Source of the DNA: CAURNT01 sp963539215
GTDB lineage: Bacteria; Fusobacteriota; Fusobacteriia; Fusobacteriales; Leptotrichiaceae
Assembly: GCA_963539215.1 (NCBI GenBank)
Contig: CAUTJT010000006.1
Span: 31,118 to 95,117, forward strand
Reading direction: 5' to 3'
DNA length: 64,000 nucleotides
The notes beneath the pieces were generated by a model. The model made no database searches. It was not told where the DNA came from and saw only the letters and a list, made by a program, of their open reading frames with translations. Positions 33,373-41,329 of the stretch are shown here, one piece after another. The translations under genes and the position numbers were made by a program. Every line of letters begins with the position of its first letter. Position 1 is the first letter of the stretch.

Positions 33373-33393
33373 GTTATCCTATTTCTTAAGCCT
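33358..33393. terminator. Bidirectional terminator between mevalonate operon and cobW-like gene
   Basis: Outer stem AGGCTT (33358-33363) / AAGCCT (33388-33393) and inner stem GAAATAGG (33366-33373) / CCTATTTC (33378-33385) with a TTAT loop. It includes the 3' ends of both convergent genes, six bases apart. The hairpin overlaps both coding ends. Confidence 0.75.
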
Positions 33394-34284
33394 ATTATTT
33401 ATATAATTTTGTATTCTTTCAGTTTTAAGCATATTTCCTATAACTACTACGTTATTTTCTTTTGTATTTTCATCAAAGTATATTTCATAAGTACTATCGA
33501 CTAATTCAAAATGAGCATAATCATTTTTAATTTTAAAAGTTCCTTTAGCTCTACAAATATTACCAAAATATCCTAAGAGAATTCTATCTATGAAATATAT
33601 TAATTCTCCTAAAGAATCACATTCAACATCTCTAAAGGACATATTTTGCATTTCTTGCTCTGATATGAAATTATCATTTTCTTTTATACTTAAATTTCCC
33701 TCAAAGAAAGTATCCCAATATGAAATATTTTTATTGTGGTAATCATCAGAATAAATTATAGCATCAGAATTTAATGTTTCTATATCCTTTATAATAGCTT
33801 CTAATTCATCACCTTGAACAAGGTTGATTTTAGATAATTGGATATATTTAGTTGATTTTATTTGATCTAAAAATATATCACTGTATTTAATCTTGTACTT
33901 GAAATAAGTGCTAGCATCAACTATAGTTAAAGGATTAAGCATAGTAATTCTTTCGTATTCACTTCTTTTAATGTTTTTAATTACATTACTTAGTACAGCA
34001 ACACCACTGGGTTCTACTATTAAAAAATCAGGATTTAAAGCGTTGTCTATTAAAATTAAAGATGCTGCAAAATCACTTTGAGTACTACAGCATACACAAC
34101 CATTTGACATTTCCCACACTTCTATATCCTTGTTATTATCATTTTTTAGTATTCCAGAATCTATATTAACATCAGCAAATTCGTTTTCAAAAATTACAAA
34201 TTGTCTTTCAGTAGCTTTTATCATTTCTTTTATGAAAGTTGTTTTACCTGCTCCTAAAAAACCAGAGATTACAAGTATTTTCAT
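33379..34284 (-). CDS. CobW/G3E-family GTPase
   Basis: A G3E P-loop GTPase of the CobW/YeiR/ZNG-type metal chaperone group. It has Walker A GFLGAGKTT at residues 8-16, a conserved metal motif GCVCC (Cys63, Cys65, Cys66), VEPSG as the switch, and a C-terminal CobW-like domain (about residues 225-300). Length 301 aa. By family it delivers zinc, cobalt or iron to a client protein. It lies 60 bases downstream of a zinc alcohol dehydrogenase on the same strand, an attractive but unproven client. I see no strong promoter of its own; it may rely on readthrough of the adh terminator. Confidence 0.87.
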   Translation of the reverse strand: MKILVISGFLGAGKTTFIKEMIKATERQFVIFENEFADVNIDSGILKNDNNKDIEVWEMSNGCVCCSTQSDFAASLILIDNALNPDFLIVEPSGVAVLSNVIKNIKRSEYERITMLNPLTIVDASTYFKYKIKYSDIFLDQIKSTKYIQLSKINLVQGDELEAIIKDIETLNSDAIIYSDDYHNKNISYWDTFFEGNLSIKENDNFISEQEMQNMSFRDVECDSLGELIYFIDRILLGYFGNICRAKGTFKIKNDYAHFELVDSTYEIYFDENTKENNVVVIGNMLKTERIQNYINNRLKK

Positions 34285-34299
34285 TTTTTCACCATATTA

Positions 34300-34330
34300 A
34301 ATTAGCTCACCTCAGTGAGATGAGCTAATT
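34300..34330 (-). terminator. Terminator after alcohol dehydrogenase
   Basis: Hairpin around ATTAGCTCA (34301-34309) pairing with TGAGCTAAT (34321-34329), with an extra CTCA/TGAG pairing near the loop. On the minus strand it lies 15 bases after the adh stop and is followed by TTTAAT. It lies ahead of the cobW-like gene and so may act as an attenuator for it. Confidence 0.65.
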
Positions 34331-34344
34331 CCCTTTATTTAATA

Positions 34345-35445
34345 TTAATCATTTCTTGTATGATCTTTGTCTAAGTATACAACAGGTTTAATGAATCCAT
34401 CTGGTTTAGTATACATTAATTCTAATGCTTTTTCAACATTTTCAAATCCGTAGAATTTATGTGTTAACATATGGCTTGGATCAACTTTTCCAAATTGTAC
34501 TAAACGAGCTAATTTTTCAAGTCTTAATCTTCCACCAGGCATTAATCCACCTTGAATATTTTTGTGAGCCATTCCAACTCCCCAGTCAACTCTAGGTATT
34601 TCTATGAATTCTCCTGTACCTAAGTAGTTTACGTTACCAATACGTCCACCTGGTTTTAATACTTTAGTTGCAGTTGCAAATATTCTTTGGTCTCCACCAG
34701 CTATAAGAACTTTATCTACACCTTCACCATCAGTTAAAGCCATGATTTGTTCGTCAGTTGGTCCTGCCATGAAGTCAACTTTATCAGTTGCACCGTAGTA
34801 TTTAGTAGCTATTTCGAATCTTTCAGGTTTAGTATCAACAACTATAACTCTTCCAGCTCCTTTTAATGAAGCAGCAGCAGTTGCCATTAATCCAACAGGT
34901 CCTAATCCGAATACTACAACTACGTCTCCGTATTGAATATCAGCAAGTTCTGCAGCGTGGAATCCAGTAGGTAACATATCACTTAACATACATGCTACAC
35001 CATAGTCCATACCTTTAGGTATTAATGCTAAGTTTCCATCAGCATCATTTACATGGAAGTATTCTCCGAACATTCCATCTTTAAAGTTAGAGAATTTCCA
35101 TCCAGCTAAAGCTCCACCTGAGTGCATTGGGAATCCAGCTTGAGCTTCACGAGACATCCAATCTGGAGTGATAGCAGCAACTAATACTCTATCTCCTACT
35201 TTGAAGTTCTTAACAGCTTCTCCAACTTTAACAACTTCTCCACATCCTTCGTGTCCTAAAACCATATCGAAACGTTCTCCTATACCTCCTTCGTATACAG
35301 TGTGTATATCTGAAGTACAAGGTGATAATGCAAGTGGTCTAACAATCGCATCATTTGGTCCACATTCTGGAGATGGTTTTTCCATCCATCCTACTTCACC
35401 AATACGTTTCATTACGAAACATTTCATAGTTTCTTTCATTGACAT
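34345..35445 (-). CDS. Zinc-dependent NADP alcohol dehydrogenase (TbADH type)
   Basis: A medium-chain alcohol dehydrogenase that strongly resembles the NADP-dependent secondary alcohol dehydrogenases of Thermoanaerobacter brockii and Clostridium beijerinckii. Catalytic zinc ligands by alignment are Cys43, His65 and Asp156. SPCTSDIHTV, GHEGCGEVV and DGMFGEYFHVNDAD are diagnostic. The NADP loop is GLGPVGLMA. Length 366 aa, with six extra N-terminal residues against the brockii enzyme. The first ATG is favoured because GGAGGA lies ten bases upstream; the second (35439) is less well placed. The gene has its own promoter and terminator. The role is probably fermentative NADPH/NADP balancing, interconverting aldehydes or ketones and alcohols. 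Confidence 0.92.
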   Translation of the reverse strand: MSMKETMKCFVMKRIGEVGWMEKPSPECGPNDAIVRPLALSPCTSDIHTVYEGGIGERFDMVLGHEGCGEVVKVGEAVKNFKVGDRVLVAAITPDWMSREAQAGFPMHSGGALAGWKFSNFKDGMFGEYFHVNDADGNLALIPKGMDYGVACMLSDMLPTGFHAAELADIQYGDVVVVFGLGPVGLMATAAASLKGAGRVIVVDTKPERFEIATKYYGATDKVDFMAGPTDEQIMALTDGEGVDKVLIAGGDQRIFATATKVLKPGGRIGNVNYLGTGEFIEIPRVDWGVGMAHKNIQGGLMPGGRLRLEKLARLVQFGKVDPSHMLTHKFYGFENVEKALELMYTKPDGFIKPVVYLDKDHTRND

Positions 35446-35505
35446 AATAAATCAGTCCTCCAATTGTATTCTTTTAATTTTTAAAATAAAAACTATTTCA
35501 GTATT

Positions 35506-35533
35506 AGTATACTCTAAATTTAGGAAAAATCAA
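35506..35533 (-). promoter_or_regulatory. Promoter of alcohol dehydrogenase gene
   Basis: On the minus strand: -35 TTGATT (35533-35528), 16-base spacer, -10 TATACT (35511-35506). The leader would be about 55 bases. Confidence 0.65.
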
Positions 35534-35546
35534 TAATATGTAAAAA

Positions 35547-35627
35547 AAACTTTTTTAAACTTTTTTAACTTAATAGATAAAAATTAAGTATAAATCCAAT
35601 GTAAATAACGGTAAAACTTTTTTAAAC
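35547..35627. repeat. Three copies of an AAACTTTTTTAA(A)C motif between adh and whiA
   Basis: The motif AAACTTTTTTAAAC lies at 35547-35560 and exactly again at 35614-35627, with a variant AAACTTTTTTAAC overlapping the first copy at 35557-35569. The gene-free stretch 35446-35761 (316 bases) holds these repeats plus the divergent adh and whiA promoters and no ORF I would defend. A similar AAACTTTTTTAAA lies in the spacer of the promoter at 29763-29791. Confidence 0.5.
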
Positions 35628-35704
35628 AAAATTCAACTTTGTGAAAAAAATAATAAGTTGTTTTTTAGGAAATATTTGGTGTTAAGTGTTTTTAATCTAT
35701 TAAA

Positions 35705-35734
35705 TTGAAAATTAAGTAATATTTATGGTATAAT
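35705..35734 (+). promoter_or_regulatory. Promoter of whiA operon
   Basis: -35 TTGAAA (35705-35710), 18-base spacer, perfect -10 TATAAT (35729-35734). The leader before ATG 35762 would be about 21 bases. Confidence 0.7.
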
Positions 35735-35761
35735 AATATAAAAATGAATTTTAGGAGAAAT

Positions 35762-36661
35762 ATGTCTTATTCATCAAAACTTAAAGAAGAGATTTTATCT
35801 AAGGATATTAATGATAAAGATGAAATTTTAGCTGAGCTTTTTGGTATATTCATATCTAGAAATTCTTTTAAAAACAGTGGAATAGAGTTTAGTACAGAAA
35901 GTTTTTTACTTGCAAATAGAATATATAAGAATATAATAAAGGTATCAGGTATTAGACCTCAAGTAAAATATATTAATGCTAAAAGATTTACTAAACCTAA
36001 GGTATATAATATTTCTATAATAAATACTGTAAGCATAGAAGAAATATATTCTAAATTTTTAGGAGAAATGTTTAAGTTTAAAAGATTTGTGGAAAATGAT
36101 AAATATCTACCATATATATTAAGAGGTTTTTTCTTGAATTGTGGATATATTAAAGATCCCAATAAAGGATATACTTTGGATTTTTTTATAGATAGTGAAG
36201 ATGCTTCAACTTTTTTGTATATGATACTTAAACACATAAATAAAAGAGTGTTTTTAACAGATAAAAAAAATAAGAATATAGTATATATAAGAAATTCTGA
36301 AGATATACTAGATGTGATATATATAATAGGTGGTGAAAAAATATTTTTTGAATATGAAAATATAACCATACTTAAAGAAATTAAAAATAAGGTAAATAGA
36401 CAGCAAAATTATGAGTTGGCTAATGATGCTAAAAGTGAAGCTGCATCAATTAAGCAACTTGATATGATAGAATATATAGATGATAAAATAGGTCTTGAAA
36501 GCTTAACAGATGCTATTAGAGAAATAGCTCTTTTAAGACTTAAAAATGAAAGTGATTCTTTTCAAGAATTAGCTGAAAAATTAAAAATCTCTAAATCAGG
36601 AGTGAGAAATAGATTTAGAAGATTAGAAGAGATATATAATGAAATTAAAGGAGGAAGTTGA
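35762..36661 (+). CDS. whiA: DNA-binding protein WhiA
   Basis: WhiA combines a degenerate LAGLIDADG homing-endonuclease-like domain with a C-terminal helix-turn-helix. The N-terminus SYSSKLKEEILS matches the family's S(F/Y)S..(V/L)KEEL start. The C-terminal half has NCEANxxR-like positions replaced by YELANDAKSEAASIKQL (near residue 220), followed by LxxLP-type LTDAIREIALLRLKN, and the HTH FQELAEKLKISKSGVRNRFRR. Length 299 aa. The ATG at 35762 is preceded by AGGAG; an ATG six codons upstream falls before that site. WhiA controls sporulation septation in Streptomyces and division or chromosome segregation in Firmicutes. Usual partners rapZ and yvcK are absent here. Confidence 0.9.
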   Translation: MSYSSKLKEEILSKDINDKDEILAELFGIFISRNSFKNSGIEFSTESFLLANRIYKNIIKVSGIRPQVKYINAKRFTKPKVYNISIINTVSIEEIYSKFLGEMFKFKRFVENDKYLPYILRGFFLNCGYIKDPNKGYTLDFFIDSEDASTFLYMILKHINKRVFLTDKKNKNIVYIRNSEDILDVIYIIGGEKIFFEYENITILKEIKNKVNRQQNYELANDAKSEAASIKQLDMIEYIDDKIGLESLTDAIREIALLRLKNESDSFQELAEKLKISKSGVRNRFRRLEEIYNEIKGGS

Positions 36662-37293
36662 TGAAGAGTATAGAAGAATACGGTAAATTAGAAGAATATA
36701 TTTTAGATTTTTCTGACTTTAATCAAAAAAATAAATATTTTAAGATTACTAGAGATGGTGAAATAATTATAAAATCTCCTAGCTATATTTTAGAATTAGC
36801 ATATATATATTTCAAAGGAAATAAAAAAAGTAAAGAATTTTTAAATTTTGAAGATATAGTAAAATTAAAAGTTAAAAAAATTTCCAGACATTCAAGTATA
36901 GAAATATCTAAAATAGAGGATAGATTTTTTAGAGCTTTATTTAATAGAGATGGAGTACATACTTTATCTTTGGGTAATGAATTATTACTTAGAGATAGTA
37001 AGAGATTCTTTGATATAGCATATATGAATGCTAAATTGTCAAAAGATTCTAATAGATTAATAAAACTTTATTTATTTGAACTTATTTTTAATGATTTGGG
37101 ATTAATATATCCTATATATTCAAACTTGATATCCTATTTTACAAATTCTATTGAAGGATATGGAGATTATGATTATGTAGATGAATTGGTTAAATATTTA
37201 TATCAAATTAAGTTTGAAGAGAGTTTAGAAGTTAATCAAAATTTAAAAGATATAAATAAATTTTTATTAGAAGTATTGAAAGGAGAAATGTAA
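36661..37293 (+). CDS. Unknown protein linked to whiA and serS, 210 aa
   Basis: I do not recognise this protein. It is a mostly helical, charged, apparently cytosolic protein with no signal peptide or membrane segment and no Cys-rich or P-loop motif. Conspicuous parts are KNKYFKITRDGEIIIKSPS (residues ~24-43), RFFRALFNRDGVHTLSLG, and SRRFFDIAY-like RFFDIAYMNAKLSKDSNRLIK. Its ATG overlaps the whiA stop by one base (TGATG), with AAAGGAGG correctly spaced, and it ends one base before serS starts. It is therefore coupled to WhiA and may be a partner, but that is guilt by association. Confidence 0.75.
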   Translation: MKSIEEYGKLEEYILDFSDFNQKNKYFKITRDGEIIIKSPSYILELAYIYFKGNKKSKEFLNFEDIVKLKVKKISRHSSIEISKIEDRFFRALFNRDGVHTLSLGNELLLRDSKRFFDIAYMNAKLSKDSNRLIKLYLFELIFNDLGLIYPIYSNLISYFTNSIEGYGDYDYVDELVKYLYQIKFEESLEVNQNLKDINKFLLEVLKGEM

Positions 37294-37294
37294 T

Positions 37295-38566
37295 ATGTTG
37301 GATATGAGATTTGTTAGAGAAAATACAGATATTGTAAGAAAGAGTTTAGAGGCTAGAAATAGTGATTATAATTTAGATGAATTACTTTCATTAGATAAAG
37401 AAAGAAGAGAAATTTTAACTGAAGTTGAAACGTTAAAGAAAGAAAGAAATGAAGTTTCAGCAATAATAGGTAAAAATGCTAGAGAAGGAAAAGATTCTAC
37501 AGAACTTAAAGAAGAGATGTCTAAGGTTAGCTCTAGAATTAAAGAATTAGATATAAAAGTTACAGAAATAGATGAAAAACAGAGATTACTTTTATTAACA
37601 ATACCTAATGTTTTACATAGTTCAACTCCTTTTGGTAAAGATGAAGATGAAAATATTGAAGTTAGAAAATGGGGGACTCCTAAAAAATTTGATTTTGAAG
37701 TAAAACCACATGATGAATTAGGTGTAAACTTAGATATATTAGATTTTGAAAGAGGTGCAAAACTTGCAGGTTCTAGATTTACTATATATAAAGGGCTTGG
37801 AGCAAGACTTGAAAGAGCTCTAATAAACTTTATGTTAGATACACATACATCTGAACATGGATTTAAAGAAATTTTAACTCCACAATTAGCAAAAGGTGAG
37901 GTTATGATGGGTACAGGTCAGCTTCCTAAATTTGCTGAAGATATGTATAAAATAGAAGGTGAAGATCTTTATCTTATACCAACAGCTGAGGTAACTTTAA
38001 CTAATATGCATGATGGAGAAATATTAAAAGAATCAGAATTACCTTTATATTATTGTGGATTCACAGCATGTTTTAGACAAGAAGCTGGTAGTGGTGGAAG
38101 AGATTTAAAAGGATTAATAAGACAACATCAATTCAATAAAGTTGAAATGGTTAAATTAGTTCATCCTGATAAATCTTATGAAGAATTAGAACACATGACT
38201 AGATGTGCTGAAAATATTTTACAAAAACTAGGTTTACCATATAGAGTTATATCTTTATGTAGTGGAGATATAGGGTTTTCAGCAGCTAAAACTTATGATA
38301 TAGAAGTTTGGGTTCCTTCTCAAGATAAATATAGAGAAATTTCAAGTTGTTCGAATACAGAGGATTTCCAAGCAAGACGTGCTATGATAAAATATAGAAA
38401 TGAAGAAGATAAAAAAAGTTACTTTGTACATACATTAAATGGTTCGGGATTAGCAGTTGGAAGAACATTACTAGCAATAGTTGAAAATTATCAACAAGAA
38501 GATGGAAGTATTAAAATACCTGATGTTTTAGTACCTTATATGGGTGGAGTAGAATATATTAAGTAG
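37295..38566 (+). CDS. serS: Seryl-tRNA synthetase
   Basis: A class II synthetase that charges tRNA-Ser (and tRNA-Sec where present). An N-terminal coiled-coil arm spans about residues 28-105 (SLDKERREILTEVETLKKE onward). Class II motif 2 is FRQEAGSGGRDLKGLIRQHQ, with the serine/ATP pocket, and motif 3 is NGSGLAVGRTLLAIVEN. Length 423 aa. AAAGGAG lies ten bases before the ATG. It is embedded in the whiA operon with no T-box or leader of its own. Confidence 0.97.
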   Translation: MLDMRFVRENTDIVRKSLEARNSDYNLDELLSLDKERREILTEVETLKKERNEVSAIIGKNAREGKDSTELKEEMSKVSSRIKELDIKVTEIDEKQRLLLLTIPNVLHSSTPFGKDEDENIEVRKWGTPKKFDFEVKPHDELGVNLDILDFERGAKLAGSRFTIYKGLGARLERALINFMLDTHTSEHGFKEILTPQLAKGEVMMGTGQLPKFAEDMYKIEGEDLYLIPTAEVTLTNMHDGEILKESELPLYYCGFTACFRQEAGSGGRDLKGLIRQHQFNKVEMVKLVHPDKSYEELEHMTRCAENILQKLGLPYRVISLCSGDIGFSAAKTYDIEVWVPSQDKYREISSCSNTEDFQARRAMIKYRNEEDKKSYFVHTLNGSGLAVGRTLLAIVENYQQEDGSIKIPDVLVPYMGGVEYIK

Positions 38567-38573
38567 GAATATT

Positions 38574-39281
38574 ATGAAAGTATTTAAAATATTAATGTTG
38601 ATAGTTTCAACTTTATTCGTAGCTATATTTTTAGAACTATCAGGTTATGTCTATCACAATAATATATTTGCTAGTAAATATAAAGTGCATGGAATAGACA
38701 TATCTCATCACCAAATAAGAATAAATTGGAATGATGTTGATAAAAAATATAAATTTGTATTTATGAAAGCAACTGAAGGTAAAGATTTTCTTGATTCTGA
38801 TTTTACGTATAATTGGACTAAGGCACAACTTAGTGGATTTAGAGTTGGTGCTTATCATTTCTTTACTATGTTATCTAGTGGAGAGGAACAAGCAAAGTAT
38901 TATATCAGTAAGGTTCCTATTAGTAAGGATGCTTTTCCACCAATAATAGATTTAGAGATACCAACTAAATATGATAAAGAAGTTGTTAATAAAGAGTTAA
39001 AAGACATGATAGACATACTACAAGAACATTATAAAAAAAGAGTAATTATTTATGTTACAAAACATACTTATAAAAAATATATAGATGGGGAATTTTTGTT
39101 AAACCCTATATGGTTTAGAAATGTGAAATATTATCCTAAAATAGATAGGTGGGACATATGGCAATACTCTAATAGAGGTAGAGTTTATGGGATAGATGGT
39201 TTTACTGACAGAAATGTATTAAAACTTGATAATATAGACGATTTTATAAACTCTACAATAATAAATGAATCAATTAAATAA
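38574..39281 (+). CDS. GH25-family lysozyme (membrane-anchored or secreted muramidase)
   Basis: A glycoside hydrolase family 25 muramidase (Chalaropsis/Cellosyl type). A hydrophobic N-terminus (residues 4-23) is a signal or anchor. The catalytic domain opens with GIDISHHQ, runs through FVFMKATEGKDFLDSDF and GAYHFF, and carries the active-site DLE in FPPIIDLEIP. It ends with WDIWQYSNRGRVYGIDG-type strands. Length 235 aa, so there are no extra wall-binding repeats. It may remodel the cell's own wall, since GH25 enzymes are often phage or autolytic. Placed seven bases after serS. Confidence 0.88.
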   Translation: MKVFKILMLIVSTLFVAIFLELSGYVYHNNIFASKYKVHGIDISHHQIRINWNDVDKKYKFVFMKATEGKDFLDSDFTYNWTKAQLSGFRVGAYHFFTMLSSGEEQAKYYISKVPISKDAFPPIIDLEIPTKYDKEVVNKELKDMIDILQEHYKKRVIIYVTKHTYKKYIDGEFLLNPIWFRNVKYYPKIDRWDIWQYSNRGRVYGIDGFTDRNVLKLDNIDDFINSTIINESIK

Positions 39282-39285
39282 AACA

Positions 39286-39314
39286 TTGACTAATGATTAA
39301 AAATTTGATAATAT
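39286..39314 (+). promoter_or_regulatory. Probable promoter of fba
   Basis: -35 TTGACT (39286-39291), 17-base spacer, -10 region TAATAT (39309-39314) or GATAAT (39307-39312). It begins just after the GH25 stop and precedes the AGGAGG of fba. Confidence 0.6.
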
Positions 39315-39347
39315 TTAAGTGAAAAGAAATTACTAGGAGGCAGTAAG

Positions 39348-40334
39348 ATGAAATACAATTACAAAGATTTAGGGTTAGTAAACACTAAAGAAATGTTTGC
39401 TAAAGCAAACAAAGAAGGATATTCAGTTCCTGCATTTAATTTTAATAACTTAGAACAATTACAAGGTATTATTGAAGCTTGTGTTGAAATGGGTTCACCA
39501 GTTATATTACAAGTTTCAACAGGAGCTAGAAAATACATTGGTAAAGAAATGTTACCTGGACTTGCTAAAGCTGCAACTGATTATGTTAAATCTACAGGAT
39601 CAGATATACCAGTAGCACTTCACTTAGATCATGGTCCAAGTTTTGAAGTTGCTAAAGACTGTATAGAATATGGATTCTCTTCAGTAATGATAGATGCTTC
39701 ACATTTCTCATATGATGAAAATGTTGAATTATCAAAGAAAGTTGCTGAATTTGCACACAAACATGATGTAACAGTAGAAGCAGAATTAGGAGTTTTAGCT
39801 GGAGTAGAAGATGATGTAGTTGCTGCAGATCATATCTTTACTCAACCAGATGAAGTTGAAGATTTCGTTACAAAAACTGGAGTTGATTCATTGGCTATAG
39901 CAATAGGAACTTCACATGGAGCTCACAAATTCAAACCAGGAGATAATCCAAAAATTCGTTTAGATATATTAAAAGAAATCGAACAAAGAATACCAGGATT
40001 CCCTATAGTATTACATGGTTCATCTTCAGTACCTAAACAATATGTTGACATAATCAATCAATATGGTGGAAAAATTGCTGATGCAATTGGTATACCAGAA
40101 GAACAATTATTATTAGCTTCTAAATCAGCAGTTGCTAAAATAAATGTTGATACAGATGGAAGATTAGCATTTACAGCAGGAATTAGAGAAGTTTTAGCTA
40201 CTAAACCAGGTGAATTTGATCCTAGAAAATATGCAGGAGTTGCAAAAGATTACATTAAGAAATATTATAAAGAAAAGATTGTAAATGTATTCGGTTCAGA
40301 AGGTGCATACAAAAAAGGTGTAGAGGTTAAATAG
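39348..40334 (+). CDS. fba: Class II fructose-1,6-bisphosphate aldolase
   Basis: A zinc-dependent aldolase of glycolysis and gluconeogenesis that splits fructose-1,6-bisphosphate into dihydroxyacetone phosphate and glyceraldehyde 3-phosphate. Metal and active-site motifs are HLDHGPSFE (about residue 88), MIDASHF, EAELGVLAG, GTSHGAHKF and LHGSSSVP. The 328 aa length matches the type A long bacterial form. The gene uses AT-rich but highly regular codons (gct, gca, aaa, gaa), like the adh gene, consistent with high expression. It has its own promoter and a strong terminator. Confidence 0.96.
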   Translation: MKYNYKDLGLVNTKEMFAKANKEGYSVPAFNFNNLEQLQGIIEACVEMGSPVILQVSTGARKYIGKEMLPGLAKAATDYVKSTGSDIPVALHLDHGPSFEVAKDCIEYGFSSVMIDASHFSYDENVELSKKVAEFAHKHDVTVEAELGVLAGVEDDVVAADHIFTQPDEVEDFVTKTGVDSLAIAIGTSHGAHKFKPGDNPKIRLDILKEIEQRIPGFPIVLHGSSSVPKQYVDIINQYGGKIADAIGIPEEQLLLASKSAVAKINVDTDGRLAFTAGIREVLATKPGEFDPRKYAGVAKDYIKKYYKEKIVNVFGSEGAYKKGVEVK

Positions 40335-40347
40335 GTAAATAATATAT

Positions 40348-40380
40348 AAAGCCTTATTTCTTTAGAAATGAGGCTTTTTT
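40348..40380 (+). terminator. Terminator after fba
   Basis: Thirteen-base stem (one G-U) AAAGCCTTATTTC (40348-40360) / GAAATGAGGCTTT (40365-40377), TTTA loop, ending in six T (40375-40380). Only 25 bases separate it from the next start codon. Confidence 0.9.
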
Positions 40381-40405
40381 ACAATAAGAATATTAGGAGG
40401 AAAAA

Positions 40406-40879
40406 ATGAAAAAATTATTATTATCTGCTTTTGTTTTAACTTCAATGTTAAGTATTTCAGCTGAAGCAAAAATTAAAGTAGAAGACATACAAAATTCTGT
40501 ATACAATCAATATATAAATGAAATTGTAACTTCAGGAACAAATGCTGTATTTGTTGAATTATACAATAGTAAAGTTGCACAATATACTAAAAATAAACCA
40601 AATTTAGATTTAACTAAAACTGATGTTATGAAAGAAGTAAGTGAATATGCATTTAAAGAAATCTTAGCAGATTTAGGGTATGATGCAGTTCTTAAATTCA
40701 AAGATAGCGATAAGAAAAAAATAGAATTAGCAATAAACGTAAACAAACCACTTACTCAATTAGAATCAAAATATTTTTTAAACCTTATTAATGTAGTGTT
40801 TAGTACAATATATGGAAATAATGTTAAAGGTGAATTAAAAGTTTATTCTGATAAGGGATTAACTAAATTAATTAAGTAG
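40406..40879 (+). CDS. Unknown small exported protein, 157 aa
   Basis: I do not recognise this protein. It has a clear signal peptide (residues 1-21, cleavage after SAEA), and no lipobox. The mature protein has Lys/Asn/Asp-rich helices and a strand-rich end. The start has AGGAGG six bases upstream. The segment INVNKPLTQLESKYFLNLI resembles IFANNPIDKSTFDSIYNII in the next gene, so the two may be diverged paralogues. It begins 25 bases after the strong fba terminator, and no promoter is visible in between; expression may depend on readthrough. Likely periplasmic. Confidence 0.8.
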   Translation: MKKLLLSAFVLTSMLSISAEAKIKVEDIQNSVYNQYINEIVTSGTNAVFVELYNSKVAQYTKNKPNLDLTKTDVMKEVSEYAFKEILADLGYDAVLKFKDSDKKKIELAINVNKPLTQLESKYFLNLINVVFSTIYGNNVKGELKVYSDKGLTKLIK

Positions 40880-40886
40880 GTAAATT

Positions 40887-41315
40887 ATGAAAAAAATTTT
40901 ATTATCTTTTACCTTATTAATGTCTTTAAATTCTTTTTCATCTATTAATGTTAATAAGGGATTTATAGAGTTGAAAAATATAAAAAAGGAATTAATATTA
41001 AAATATAAAAGTGAAATAGGTGTAGATTATAGCTCTTTTGAAAATAGAAGTCTTAATGAAAAAAGAGTATTTTATGAGAATCTATATTTAACATTTTTAT
41101 CTAAGTATATAGGTGATTTAGGAGATGTAAAAGTATATATAGGTAAAGATATTAATAATGTTATGATTTTTGCAAATAATCCTATAGATAAATCTACATT
41201 CGATTCTATATATAATATAATTTTAAAAGAAGATACTAGTAAAAAACTTAAATTGATTCAAGTTCCAGAAAATGATAGAGTTAAATTTTATGGGATAATA
41301 CAAGAAAAAAATTAA
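40887..41315 (+). CDS. Unknown small exported protein, 142 aa (possible paralogue of upstream gene)
   Basis: I do not recognise this protein. It has a signal peptide (residues 1-18, MKKILLSFTLLMSLNSFSS) and a charged mature domain with DLGDVKVYIGKD and FANNPIDKSTFDS. It shares length, exported nature and a similar C-terminal block with the upstream protein. Gap to the upstream gene is seven bases and to pyrG 14 bases, so it should be on the same transcript as pyrG. No catalytic motif seen. Confidence 0.75.
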   Translation: MKKILLSFTLLMSLNSFSSINVNKGFIELKNIKKELILKYKSEIGVDYSSFENRSLNEKRVFYENLYLTFLSKYIGDLGDVKVYIGKDINNVMIFANNPIDKSTFDSIYNIILKEDTSKKLKLIQVPENDRVKFYGIIQEKN

Positions 41316-41329
41316 GAAAGGACTATATA

